DNA of 38,297 nt from Firmicutes bacterium TM09-10 (lineage in GTDB: Bacteria > Bacillota > Clostridia > Lachnospirales > Lachnospiraceae): positions 351-38,647 of the forward strand of contig QUKC01000025.1 of the NCBI GenBank assembly GCA_003481005.1, in the 5' to 3' direction. A program made the position numbers and the translations under genes. The notes below the pieces were generated by a model that saw nothing but the letters and a program-made list of their open reading frames with translations, made no database searches and had not been told where the DNA came from. Shown here in pieces: positions 8,173 to 15,796 of the stretch; the first letter of the stretch is position 1, and the number at the start of each line of letters is the position of its first letter.

Positions 8173-8536
8173 CACCCACTTTCTGCAAGACTTCAAACTT
8201 TAGGGCAGCAAGGTCGGAAACCGCCGCCCGTACTTCCCCGGCAAGCTGCGGGTAGGGACTGTGCCACTCGTTCAGCGTCCGGGCTATCTGGTTTAAGTTG
8301 CCGCCGATCCTGCCGTATTCGGCGGTCAGCTTCCCGACAGCGGCAAGCAGCTCGTCATTGACGGGGGAAACGGTTATGATGGGGCGTATGGCTGCCCCGG
8401 TTATGGCTTGCCGGATAAACTCGGCTTGGCTCATGTTGCAGGCAGAAAGCCTTTCCGCAAACTCGGCGTATTCTTCCTCGGTCATGCGTGTCTTGACTAC
8501 CCGGCTGCGGTGCGGCGTGTTGTATCGTTTTCGCAT
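8138..8536 (-). CDS. mobC: MobC relaxosome accessory protein
   Basis: A 132-residue protein with an N-terminal ribbon-helix-helix-like segment (KTRMTEEEYAEFAERL) and the MobC signature YGRIGGNLNQIARTLN at about residues 76-91. Such proteins bind oriT and open it for the relaxase. AAGGAGG lies 9 bases before the ATG at 8536, which rules out the 64-residue N-terminal extension open in this frame. Its end overlaps the relaxase start by 35 bases, the usual mobC-relaxase coupling. The hairpin-rich DNA just upstream is the likely oriT. Confidence 0.9.
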   Translation of the reverse strand: MRKRYNTPHRSRVVKTRMTEEEYAEFAERLSACNMSQAEFIRQAITGAAIRPIITVSPVNDELLAAVGKLTAEYGRIGGNLNQIARTLNEWHSPYPQLAGEVRAAVSDLAALKFEVLQKVGDAVGNIQTYQL

Positions 8537-8557
8537 GGTAAAAACCTCCTTTCGGCT

Positions 8558-8686
8558 GCCGCATGGCTGCGGCGGGATAAGCGGCGTAAGCCGCATAAGC
8601 AGGGTTTGGGGAAGGCACTCCCCAACAAGATTCCCGCAGGAGCAAAATGAGCGAAAAGCGAATTTTGGTACTGCGGTAGAATCTTG
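8558..8686. other. Candidate oriT: four consecutive stem-loops upstream of mobC
   Basis: Inverted repeats follow one another. GCCGCA/TGCGGC is at 8558-8573, GCGGC/GCCGC at 8581-8594 and TTGGGGA/TCCCCAA at 8606-8625. A longer pair, CAAGATTC..CCGCAG (8626-8639) with CTGCGGTAGAATCTTG (8671-8686), encloses a 31-base loop containing AGCGAAAAGCG. The position directly upstream of mobC-relaxase is where oriT of such elements lies. No nick site is assigned. Confidence 0.5.
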
Positions 8687-8976
8687 CTCTAAGAAACTGC
8701 CGGACTGCCGTTCACTTGCTACTGCCACTTTTTCGGGAAATCTATAACCAGCTTTTTTATAAAAGGCTGCGGGCGGCGTTCTCCCCTTACTCCCTACAAC
8801 ACCGCAAAAAGCAAAAATGACGGACTTTCCGGCAAGAACTTTTCCTGCGGCGTGGTCTTTCCCGACAATAAGGCGTTTTGGAAACTGTGTTTTGCTCGCC
8901 GTCTGAAAAAAACGGCAATCTTTTTTGGCTTCACTGTCTAATACGGAACATTTGGAAATTTGCCAAAAATGGGCGC
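8687..8976. other. Non-coding stretch between oriT candidate and terminator
   Basis: No convincing gene on either strand; short open frames here lack ribosome sites. It is likely to hold the promoter for mobC-relaxase, but I see no clear -35/-10 pair. Confidence 0.5.
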
Positions 8977-9010
8977 AAAAAAAGCAGCAAATCTTTTTCG
9001 GATTTACTGC
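8977..9010 (-). terminator. Intrinsic terminator after the HTH_16 gene
   Basis: On the minus strand GCAGTAAATC (9001-9010) pairs with GATTTGCTGC (8984-8993) across a short loop and is followed by seven T residues (8977-8983). It separates the regulator pair from the mobC operon. Confidence 0.85.
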
Positions 9011-9052
9011 TTCATGTGCCGCTGCGGGGCGGCGGGATATTCAGTTTTTATG

Positions 9053-9253
9053 TTATCGGTCAAGCCGAAACTTGAACAGGCTTTCAATCAGCTTTGTTCT
9101 GATGTAGTCCTCCATATCAGAGTTATAATAACCGTTCATGTTGGAGAAGTAGCGGATATATCCAGCGTATCGGTCAAGGACGGCTTGTATCGCTATGGGG
9201 TCGCCCTCATGTGCCTTTATGATAGTGTCATAGGGGAGAAGTCGGTTACTCAT
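9053..9253 (-). CDS. HTH_16-type regulator, Tn916 ORF8-like
   Basis: A 66-residue protein resembling the helix-turn-helix domain protein of Tn916-type elements (ORF8). It has the LLPYDTIIKAHEGDPIAIQAVL opening split by a short loop, then GYIRYFSNMNG and a C-terminal RTKLIESLFKFRLDR. It corresponds to the N-terminal region of an ECF-like sigma factor. Its start overlaps the end of the sigma-factor gene by 8 bases, the arrangement seen in Tn916. In Tn916 the pair promotes transcription of transfer genes; the same role is inferred here. Confidence 0.85.
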   Translation of the reverse strand: MSNRLLPYDTIIKAHEGDPIAIQAVLDRYAGYIRYFSNMNGYYNSDMEDYIRTKLIESLFKFRLDR

Positions 9254-9689
9254 GGGACAACACCTCCATTTCCTCTTTCAGCCGCTTCAAGGCAAGCTGA
9301 ATATGCCGCCCGATTGTGCTGCGTGTCCAGCCGCTTTGTTCTCCGATTTCTTTCTGTGTCAAGTGCTGGAAGTAATATAAAAAGATTTCCTCTTGTGTCT
9401 GTTCCGGCAGCCCGGCAAGAGCCGCCGCAAGGGAACAGCTATCTAAAAATATCGTCTGCCCCCGGACAGAAAACAGATAAGTTTCGCCATAGTCCGGCAC
9501 TTGAAAATACTCGTCTGTGGTGCTTAGTGGGACAAACTTTTCTTCGGTCAAATATTCAAGAGAGATTTCCCGTCTCCACCTCGCCGCCAGCATACGGGCA
9601 GCGTCAAAGGACGCATGGCGAATAACAATCCGGCAATAGGTATCATGGGTATAGCGGATATGTTCTTGATAGGCTTCCTGTTCGGTCAT
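9246..9689 (-). CDS. Sigma-70-family regulator, Tn916 ORF7-like
   Basis: A 147-residue RNA polymerase sigma-like protein. The C-terminal region-4 helix-turn-helix is clear (LTQKEIGEQSGWTRSTIGRH, then LALKRLKEEM), and an AALAGLPEQTQEEIFLYYF segment precedes it as in sigma-70 region 4. AAGGGGG eight bases before ATG 9689 fixes the start. With the overlapping downstream HTH_16 gene it forms the regulator pair known from Tn916-like elements. It probably directs expression of element transfer genes. Confidence 0.88.
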   Translation of the reverse strand: MTEQEAYQEHIRYTHDTYCRIVIRHASFDAARMLAARWRREISLEYLTEEKFVPLSTTDEYFQVPDYGETYLFSVRGQTIFLDSCSLAAALAGLPEQTQEEIFLYYFQHLTQKEIGEQSGWTRSTIGRHIQLALKRLKEEMEVLSHE

Positions 9690-9720
9690 GGAAAATCCCC
9701 CTTTCTTCAATTATGGGAAA

Positions 9721-9747
9721 GGGCGGCAGCATTTTCTGCTGTCGCCC
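9721..9747. terminator. Hairpin upstream of the sigma-factor gene
   Basis: GGGCGGCAGCA and TGCTGTCGCCC form an 11-bp stem with a 5-base loop. On the minus strand a short CTTTCCC follows, so it is a weak terminator or attenuator between the broken XRE gene and the sigma factor. A second inverted repeat, GTCAACGG/CCGTTGAC, lies at 9781-9817. Confidence 0.5.
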
Positions 9748-9849
9748 CTTGATTACCCACCGGCAAGGACAGGCGGGGCTGTCAACGGTGGGTGCAGCCC
9801 ATTTACTTGCCGTTGACTGGCTCGGCTGGTTTTGCTATTTTTAGCGACT

Positions 9850-10278
9850 TCATTCATCTATGCTTATCGTTTCATCACTTATTGCTAGCGGGTTATTCTG
9901 GGTATTGCTGTTGAGGTCTGGAACGCTGAAAAAGACAGCAATAAAAATATTCACAAGAACGATTACTGCTAATATAATGGCAACAATTTTCCAGATACGA
10001 CGTGAGCGGCGGTTCTTGATTGCCAGTTGCTCGTTTATTCTGGATAGTTGTTCGGCAACATCACTGGCGACATTTTCATTTTCAATTTTCGTACCCAGCA
10101 ATTCACTGACAGATACCTCTAATATTTCAGCCAGACGAATAAGAGTATCAGCGTCGGGAACGGACAAATTTTTCTCCCATTTGGAGATAGTCTGTCTGAC
10201 TACATGAAGTCTGGTTGCTAATTCTTCCTGTGAAAAGCCTTTCTGTTTTCTGAGAGTTTTTAGATTTCATAGAAACAT
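9850..10278 (-). pseudogene. Membrane-anchored XRE regulator with early stop
   Basis: In one frame the minus strand encodes a full XRE domain (GFSQEELATRLHVVRQTISK, then SVPDADTLIRLAEILEVS), a linker and a transmembrane helix (about residues 69-88), a common layout for membrane-tethered XRE proteins. The only ATG with a ribosome site (AAAGGAG, start at 10278) is followed by TTT CTA and then an in-frame TGA at 10267-10269, three codons in. No other ATG, GTG or TTG occurs before residue 38 or so. A TTG at 10167 would give a protein lacking its DNA-binding helices. The gene is therefore probably inactivated, unless an unusual start is used. Confidence 0.7.
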
Positions 10279-10396
10279 GATGCGTTCCACTCCTTTGTCT
10301 TGGTAAATCAAAAATAGCATGATAGCTGCTATGCGGCAAGCAATGCAGATTAACATTAGCGCAACTGCCTATAAAATAAGCATAATTCCGCACAAA

Positions 10397-10597
10397 TCAC
10401 TTGAAAACGAATATTTCTTCAATCGGTGCTTCAACAACTCTTGAAATATCAATCGCCAGTTTAAGTGAGGGATTGTATTGTGCCTTTTCCAGCCGCATAA
10501 TTGTTTCTCGCCGCACGCCTACCTGTGCCGCTAACTGCTCTTGTGTCAAATCCTTTAATAGCCTGTACTTTTTTAATCTACATTCAAAATCCGGCAC
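10397..10597 (-). CDS. Small XRE-family regulator, 66 aa
   Basis: A minimal Cro-like protein: LTQEQLAAQVGVRRETIMRLE is the helix-turn-helix (residues 17-37), followed by PSLKLAIDISRVVEAPIEEIF. It uses a GTG start, with GAGGA overlapping the end of the DUF3796 gene upstream; the two genes are separated by only 2 bases. Such pairs, an XRE repressor plus a small membrane protein, are recurrent cassettes in Firmicutes. Autoregulation of the promoter at 11309-11337 is likely. Confidence 0.88.
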   Translation of the reverse strand: MPDFECRLKKYRLLKDLTQEQLAAQVGVRRETIMRLEKAQYNPSLKLAIDISRVVEAPIEEIFVFK

Positions 10598-10599
10598 GC

Positions 10600-11265
10600 T
10601 TATTCCTCGCTTTCATCAAACTGTTCATCGTTATCATAATGATATAGCAGATATTCGCTAAGGAATATTTCAAGTGCTATGGAGAGAGCTATAACAATAA
10701 CAAGAGCAATTAAGGTATATTCAAGGTTATCCATGAGCTTTCCCTGTCCCAAAATGAGTATTGCAAGAAAAATAATGGACAGAGAAGTTTTGTTCGCTAC
10801 ACTTTGCGCTTTCATTTTGTTTTCTTTGTATCGTTCATCTATAAGAGTATTTGACATTTTTCCCTCATAGAAAAATCCGAAAAAGCCGAAAAACAGGAAA
10901 AACACAAAAGGAAAAATTGTCTTGTCAACGCTGTAAGTCCAAAATCCCAAAAATCCGGCAAATCCTAATAAACCTAAAAAACCCAGTTTTGGATTTATTG
11001 TTCTGGTGGATTGCAAGGTTAATTCCCTACGCCTGTTTGTTTTAATAGATTCCAAAAACAACACAACAATATTCACAATATACAAGGTAAGAAGTACGCC
11101 GGAAATAATCATAGGCAGGTCTTGCACTCTGAAAACATATTCAGATAAATCCATAGGCACAATAAACCTTGAATTGTTAAATGCTATCGTGTACCATGAA
11201 GATATTGCTACCAGCAGAGCGCATATCACGCCCAGGCAAATTGTGAGTTTCGTTCTTTTTTTCAT
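10600..11265 (-). CDS. DUF3796 membrane protein
   Basis: A 221-residue integral membrane protein with helices at about residues 8-26, 52-72, 95-135 (a Gly/Phe-rich double helix), 160-178 and 183-205, and an acidic C-terminus. The Gly/Phe-rich stretch LGFLGLLGFAGFLGFW is distinctive of DUF3796 proteins. It is co-transcribed with the downstream XRE gene from a strong promoter. Function unknown. The base composition is clearly more AT-rich than the genes on either side, suggesting a separately acquired cassette. Confidence 0.8.
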   Translation of the reverse strand: MKKRTKLTICLGVICALLVAISSWYTIAFNNSRFIVPMDLSEYVFRVQDLPMIISGVLLTLYIVNIVVLFLESIKTNRRRELTLQSTRTINPKLGFLGLLGFAGFLGFWTYSVDKTIFPFVFFLFFGFFGFFYEGKMSNTLIDERYKENKMKAQSVANKTSLSIIFLAILILGQGKLMDNLEYTLIALVIVIALSIALEIFLSEYLLYHYDNDEQFDESEE

Positions 11266-11308
11266 AATGGTGTCCTCCGATGAGATGTATTTGTCGCTTG
11301 TCGAGATA

Positions 11309-11337
11309 AATATATCACTTCAAAGGCTGGCTGTCAA
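11309..11337 (-). promoter_or_regulatory. Strong promoter for DUF3796-XRE
   Basis: On the minus strand, -35 TTGACA (11332-11337) and -10 TATATT (11309-11314) lie exactly 17 bases apart. A tandem CGACAAGCGACAA follows the -10 and may be a regulator site. Confidence 0.8.
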
Positions 11338-11384
11338 TAGGAAAGATACAAATACATCACCTTCCCCAAAATGCTTAGAAAGAC

Positions 11385-11420
11385 AAAAGCTGATATAGGA
11401 AAATCCCCACATCAGCTTTT
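11385..11420. terminator. Bidirectional terminator downstream of truncated Maff2
   Basis: AAAAGCTGAT (11385-11394) and ATCAGCTTTT (11411-11420) form a 10-bp stem with a 16-base loop. It ends the VirD4-Maff2 transcript on the minus strand, upstream of the DUF3796 promoter. Confidence 0.75.
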
Positions 11421-11479
11421 CGTATTGGTCTGTGTTTCGGAAATAGTGGCTGCTGTCTATCAAATTATCATTTGTTACT

Positions 11480-11620
11480 TTACCGCACATGAGCATTAGC
11501 GCCAGGGTTGTCGTTGCCGTAACCTTCCAACAGGTTGATGACACCCCAGATACCAAGACCAGCGCCCAGAGCGATAACGAGAGTCTGAAGAACGGTAATT
11601 GCCTGTTCAAAAAATGCCAT
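11480..11620 (-). pseudogene. Truncated Maff2 family protein
   Basis: The first 41 residues (MAFFEQAITVLQTLVIALGA onward to EGYGNDNPGA) are the conserved hydrophobic start of the Maff2 family, a small membrane protein beside VirD4 in Tn1549-like ICEs. After Gly-Ala the frame changes to NAHVR and stops, so about half the usual protein is missing. The junction near 11,495 coincides with the change from the transfer module to an AT-rich cassette. I read this as a recombination, insertion or deletion breakpoint. No ribosome site is obvious before the ATG. Confidence 0.8.
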
Positions 11621-11630
11621 ATAGTTTGTT

Positions 11631-11727
11631 AGCCGGAATCTGATTAAAAAATAGGTTTGTCATGTTTCATAGGCATACAAAAGCCGGAACAATCTGCCGC
11701 CCGGTTTCCGGGAGCATGATTCCGGCT
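11631..11727 (-). promoter_or_regulatory. Mutually exclusive stem-loops between virD4 and maff2
   Basis: In the minus-strand RNA, arm AGCCGGAATC (11718-11727) can pair with TTCCGGCT (11682-11689), giving a hairpin followed by TTTTG. It can instead pair perfectly over 10 bases with GATTCCGGCT (11631-11640). The two structures exclude each other, like an attenuator. This is inference from complementarity only. Confidence 0.4.
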
Positions 11728-11837
11728 GTCCTCCTTTTTCATTATTTTTCTTGCGATTGTCCGCTTTGTACGCCAATGGCCCATAGAGGGCAGGTGCGGC
11801 AAATAGATAAGATCACTCCCTTCTAAAGCGGAACAAA

Positions 11838-13667
11838 TTAAGCGCCCTTTGTGTCTACTTCATATACATCGCAGACCTCATCAGGCTTGAGTTTTAGTCT
11901 GGCAGACAAAAATGCTTCAATATCAAAGGTATTTCGCTTGTCTGCATCAGCTGTGTATTTGAAATTAGGGTGTCTGGTAATGTCATACTTGTCTGAAAGA
12001 AACGGACGCACACCGCGCAACTGCAAGATGCACTTGCCGCCATCCATAACTGCCAGCTCGTCCTGGCTCATCAGCTCCTTTCCCAATTTCTGATAGTTGA
12101 GCGAGTGGGAGGTCTCCCGTCCCCGGCTCTCTCCGGTGTTGTAAGTGTCTATGGTCTCCTTTCCCAGAACAGCCGCCAGCTCTTTCAGCGTTGTTGGCTC
12201 TTTGCCACCCAGGAAGAGGGAAGTATCCATATTGCCGATGATGGTATCGGCATTATCTTTGTAAATTGCCTTGAGCTGGCTCTGTGCCTGCAACACCAGA
12301 CAGGCAGAGATTTCACGGCTTCGGATGGTGGCCACCAGCTTTTCCAGCTTCGGAATCTGCCCGATGTTAGCACACTCATCAATCAAACAGCGCACATGAA
12401 CCGGAAGCCTGCCGCCATACACATCGTCGGCCTTTTCACAAAGCAGGTTGAATAACTGGGTGTAGCACATGGAAATGAGAAAGTTAAAACTGTCATCCGT
12501 ATCACTCATAATGAGGAACAGAGCCGTTTTTCTGTCTCCCAGCGTATCCAGTTCCAACTCATCGTAGGATGTAACCTCGCGCAGCTCCGCAATATCAAAT
12601 ACGGCCAGACGCGCACCGCAGGAAATCAAAATCGACTTGGCTGTTTTGCCGGCGGCCAGCTTATATTTCTTATACTGGCGCACCGCAAAGTGATTTGGCT
12701 TCTCGGCTTCCAGTGCATCAAACATCAGGTCTACGGGGTTTTTGAACTCCTCGTCATCCTCACGGACTTCCATGGCGTTGATGAACTCAATGAGGGTAGA
12801 GAAGTTCTGCTCCTCCACCGGAGCCTCATAATGGATATAGCCAATAAGCGCGCAGTACAACAAGGTTTCTGCTTTTACCCAGAAATCGTCTCCGGCCTTG
12901 CCTTCGCCTTTGGTATTGGCGATCAGCGTTGTTACCAGCTTCAAGATGTCCTTTTCGCTATGGATATAGGCGAAAGGGTTATAGTGCATGGACTTCTTGA
13001 AGTTGATTGTATTTAGGACCTTGATTCGGTACGGCTCATAAATGACCTTGCCGTGCTTATCCTTCATGGGCTTTCCGTCTTTCCCCGGCTTGGGTGCGCC
13101 CCTTTGGAGCATTTTTCCGCACTCCACCAGAATTGTTCCCTTCGGGTCCGTCACAACATAAGAGCTGTGCATCTGCATCAGGTTGGGTTTCAGCCAGAAT
13201 CGGGTCTTACCGGAACCGGAGCCGCCAATCACCAGTACATTTTTGTTTCTGGCAGTCTTGGGGTCCTTGGGGCGGCTGTTCATGGTCAGGCTCTCCGTTT
13301 TCGTCAGAATCACATTGTTCTGAAATACAGGATCAACGTAAGGTGCAATATCCTCACGGGTTCCCCAGCGGGCCGAACCATATTCCAATCCATGTCTATA
13401 TTTCTTAGCGTTCTTGCTTTTAAGATAAACCGCCAGCCTCAGACAGCCTCCACAACACAGCCCTACCAACAAGTCCAATGGATGCAGGCTTGGCCAGAAA
13501 CTTTGCAGCGCCCCAGGCAGAACCGCAACCAGCGAAAGAAACTTTTCTGAAGCATCCGCCCCTTGTGCCATTCGCCATGCCTCTCCAAAATTGGTAGCAA
13601 ACAGCCCCAGCAGGATATACGGCATATTCAGCAAAACGAGCTTTTTGATGTCCAATGTCTTTTTCAT
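11838..13667 (-). CDS. virD4: VirD4/TraG-type coupling protein
   Basis: This 609-residue coupling ATPase brings the relaxase-DNA complex to the type IV secretion channel. Two N-terminal membrane segments (about residues 11-27 and 62-82) anchor it. Walker A is GGSGSGKT (148-155) and the Walker B-like LIDECANIG is at about 428-436, with the TraG/TRAP domain to about residue 550. GGAG seven bases before ATG supports the start. It overlaps pcfB by 4 bases (ATGA). It appears complete, although the Maff2 gene after it is cut. Confidence 0.93.
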   Translation of the reverse strand: MKKTLDIKKLVLLNMPYILLGLFATNFGEAWRMAQGADASEKFLSLVAVLPGALQSFWPSLHPLDLLVGLCCGGCLRLAVYLKSKNAKKYRHGLEYGSARWGTREDIAPYVDPVFQNNVILTKTESLTMNSRPKDPKTARNKNVLVIGGSGSGKTRFWLKPNLMQMHSSYVVTDPKGTILVECGKMLQRGAPKPGKDGKPMKDKHGKVIYEPYRIKVLNTINFKKSMHYNPFAYIHSEKDILKLVTTLIANTKGEGKAGDDFWVKAETLLYCALIGYIHYEAPVEEQNFSTLIEFINAMEVREDDEEFKNPVDLMFDALEAEKPNHFAVRQYKKYKLAAGKTAKSILISCGARLAVFDIAELREVTSYDELELDTLGDRKTALFLIMSDTDDSFNFLISMCYTQLFNLLCEKADDVYGGRLPVHVRCLIDECANIGQIPKLEKLVATIRSREISACLVLQAQSQLKAIYKDNADTIIGNMDTSLFLGGKEPTTLKELAAVLGKETIDTYNTGESRGRETSHSLNYQKLGKELMSQDELAVMDGGKCILQLRGVRPFLSDKYDITRHPNFKYTADADKRNTFDIEAFLSARLKLKPDEVCDVYEVDTKGA

Positions 13668-14164
13668 CGTTCCAGCTCCTTTCGCTTGGTGCGATCCACC
13701 ACAGCATTTTTGACCATCTCTTTGAACTGACTGAGTTTTGCCAGCACAGACGGGCGTTCCGTTTTCTCGGCCTTCTTGACTTTTTTATTGGTGTACTCTG
13801 TAAAGGCTGCTGTCAGCGCATCCGCATCGCGACCCTTGAAGAAAATCAGGTACTTTGGCGGAGAACTGCTGCGGTCCTTTTTCACCGCATAATCCACACC
13901 ATATTTCCGGGCGATTTTCTCAAACTCCTTGATGGAGGGGTCGGTGATCTCGATGTTGGAAACGCCCTGATTCTGGCCGATCAGCTGTTTCACCGTCTGC
14001 TTGCCGTGGGGAATCACGGGGGTATCCCGGCTTTTCTGCTTTTGCAGCTTCTTTTCCTTGCGGTGGGCAAGGTACTTGGTGATGGCGGCTTTCATCAACC
14101 GCCCGGTAAACTTTGTTCCGCTGACTACCAGCGTCAAAGTCCTGTTTTCCACTTCCTCCTGCAT
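13664..14164 (-). CDS. pcfB: PcfB family (DUF3801) conjugation protein
   Basis: A 166-residue PcfB-like protein. The N-terminal half contains TGRLMKAAITKYLAH and a central globular part covers about residues 60-120 (GVSNIEITDPSIKEFEKIARKYGV split by a turn). The tail is strongly basic. In Tn1549 and pCF10-like systems PcfB acts with the coupling protein VirD4/PcfC to bring substrates to the channel; here it directly precedes virD4 and overlaps it by 4 bases. AAAGGAGG precedes the ATG by 9 bases. Confidence 0.88.
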   Translation of the reverse strand: MQEEVENRTLTLVVSGTKFTGRLMKAAITKYLAHRKEKKLQKQKSRDTPVIPHGKQTVKQLIGQNQGVSNIEITDPSIKEFEKIARKYGVDYAVKKDRSSSPPKYLIFFKGRDADALTAAFTEYTNKKVKKAEKTERPSVLAKLSQFKEMVKNAVVDRTKRKELER

Positions 14165-14249
14165 AGGTCATCGCCTCCTTTCCACGGATTTTGCAGGGGT
14201 GGCACTTGATACTAAGGCGGGACCACCAGCCGCCGGAGGAGGTATTTTT

Positions 14250-14669
14250 TCATCGCTCCATCCCGCGGCTCTTTTTCTTTACCGGCTTCTTATCCGGCAG
14301 ATTCCACTCTTTCCGGAACTCTGCCACACCTTTGGGGTCAAATGCCTTCAGCTTCTCCAGATCAAAGGCAACAGCAGAATATTTTCCATAACCGGACTGA
14401 ACCTGATAGGGAAGCACCTTCCCCAATTTGTTCTCTTTGATGAATCGCAGCAAATCCTTGCTGATGTCACCGGAAATAAACGCCTCTCCGGGGTCCAGGG
14501 AATATCCTGGTAGGTTCACCGTCATATCTGCAAACGCCTCTGCTCCATCTTCTGTATGGGTAATCATGCCGATATAAAGCCGCTGATTATTCGCATACAT
14601 TCCAAGTTGCAGCGATATGGTTTCTTCCCCATATTCCCACTTAAAGGGTACTTTCTTTTCCTCATTCAT
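14250..14669 (-). CDS. DUF4313 family protein
   Basis: A 139-residue soluble protein with a beta-rich start (VPFKWEYGEETISLQLGMY) and a basic tail (KPVKKKSRGMER). It fits the DUF4313 proteins that accompany ParAB/VirD4 modules in Tn1549-like ICEs. No catalytic motif is apparent. It sits between pcfB and a small ORF in one operon-like series. Function unknown. Confidence 0.75.
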   Translation of the reverse strand: MNEEKKVPFKWEYGEETISLQLGMYANNQRLYIGMITHTEDGAEAFADMTVNLPGYSLDPGEAFISGDISKDLLRFIKENKLGKVLPYQVQSGYGKYSAVAFDLEKLKAFDPKGVAEFRKEWNLPDKKPVKKKSRGMER

Positions 14670-14681
14670 ATCGGATTCCTC

Positions 14682-14993
14682 CTATCGTATCTGTTCTTTG
14701 TGGTCATAAAACAAATCTCCATTTCTGACCTTTGCATGGCTGAGAATCTTGATCTGCCCATTTGCCTGACTGTCCAGAGCTTTTTCATAGCCTATATCTG
14801 ACAAAAACAGGCGGGTGCGTTCTCCTTTCCAGCCAACCGGGGAGTCATGCGTCAGTACATCAAAAATAATCATGTGCCGGGTGTTCTCCGCAAATCGCTG
14901 GAGATCCATGTAGTCATGACCGTGATAGTTCTGCGCCCCGGCTTTCTGGCGCATTTCCTCCATCAGCTGCCCGATTGTTTTGCCTTCCTGCAT
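14682..14993 (-). CDS. Unknown ICE protein, paralogue of 16943-17218
   Basis: A 103-residue protein that I cannot assign to a named family. It shares a block with the 91-residue product at 16943-17218: RFAENTRHMIIFDVL against RFWDNTRWMIEFSVL, then ERTRLFLSDIGYEKAL against EEMRLFLTEDGYQAAL, and IKILSHAKV against IKIKRYARV. The start at 14993 is preferred because AGGA lies 10-13 bases upstream, while the earlier GTG sits almost on the Shine-Dalgarno. The fold is probably a small alpha/beta domain. Two diverged copies in one module suggest a role in maintenance or transfer. Confidence 0.75.
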   Translation of the reverse strand: MQEGKTIGQLMEEMRQKAGAQNYHGHDYMDLQRFAENTRHMIIFDVLTHDSPVGWKGERTRLFLSDIGYEKALDSQANGQIKILSHAKVRNGDLFYDHKEQIR

Positions 14994-15015
14994 AAAACCC
15001 ACTTCCTTTCCGTTC

Positions 15016-15762
15016 TTATGAGACCAGCAAGATCATCTCCCGCAGCTGAGCAAAGTAGAGCTTTCCCTTTGGCGTAACCAGCGTGTAGGAGCCGGTATGC
15101 CCGTGATTGCAGTAGTCTTTCACACAGAACAGCCCCGTATTTTTCACATTGGCATAGGGCAGCACATTGCCGGATGCTGTGCGGTACACAAACCGTCGTT
15201 CTATCAGAAACCGAACAAACCGGCGCTCCGGGACATCCAACTCTTTGGCGGTTGTCCTGAGATTGGTGCTGTGCTTTAAGTCGATGAACAGGTCATAGAA
15301 AGCGGCTTTGCCCTCCAGCTGTGCATTTTCCTTACGCAGAGAAATATTTGCTTCACGCTCAGCCAACAAGTCTGAGCAGAGCTTCATCAGAGCCTCCGGG
15401 GAAGTAGCTACCTCCCAAAGCTTCTCTCTTGTGAGATAGGCCCCGTGCTTGCGAATGGTAGGCAGAACCTCATCGAATACCCACTGTTCAAACTGTTCTG
15501 CCGATGGCAATTTGCTGTGAACAATCAGGCGGTACAAATCTCCTTCGGGGATAAAAGTCATACTGATTTTGCGGTCGGGGCTTTGTGGGTGAGGTGCGTC
15601 GCGTTTCACGACATACCTACAATGGCGGATAATTGCATCGCGGGAATTGCTGTACCCCAGCGCAGCGGCCACATCCGTTCCGCAGAACAGGTATTTGCCG
15701 TTTTCTTCGATGACCCGGATACTGCCAAACTCCGGGTTTTTGAAAATTTCCATCTGGTTCAT
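15016..15762 (-). CDS. BRO-N/ANT phage-type antirepressor
   Basis: The 248-residue product has an N-terminal BRO domain (FGSIRVIEENGKYLFCGTDV, AALGYSNSRDAI, RLIVHSKLPSAEQFEQWV) at about residues 10-110. A C-terminal ANT-like DNA-binding region follows at about 130-245. Such proteins relieve repression by phage or element repressors. It sits within the maintenance operon between DUF6017 and the small paralogue gene. No evidence of truncation. Its target within this element cannot be deduced. Confidence 0.88.
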   Translation of the reverse strand: MNQMEIFKNPEFGSIRVIEENGKYLFCGTDVAAALGYSNSRDAIIRHCRYVVKRDAPHPQSPDRKISMTFIPEGDLYRLIVHSKLPSAEQFEQWVFDEVLPTIRKHGAYLTREKLWEVATSPEALMKLCSDLLAEREANISLRKENAQLEGKAAFYDLFIDLKHSTNLRTTAKELDVPERRFVRFLIERRFVYRTASGNVLPYANVKNTGLFCVKDYCNHGHTGSYTLVTPKGKLYFAQLREMILLVS

Positions 15763-15796
15763 GTCGTGCCTCCTTTGGCATGATAAAAGGCGGCCT

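Noticed and set aside
7051..8361. Long plus-strand open frame of 436 codons
   Set aside because: It is antisense to the relaxase and mobC genes, lacks a ribosome site and shows no family features; a GC-rich shadow.
10340..11500. Shared GCGCTAATG at about 10,350 and at the Maff2 junction as cassette ends
   Set aside because: A 9-base match without further similarity can occur by chance in this window, and the other expected half of maff2 does not follow.
11320..11610. Minus-strand open frame of 96 codons overlapping maff2
   Set aside because: The start lies out of frame in maff2 and the end crosses a terminator and the DUF3796 promoter. Its second half might be a remnant of another gene, but support is too weak.
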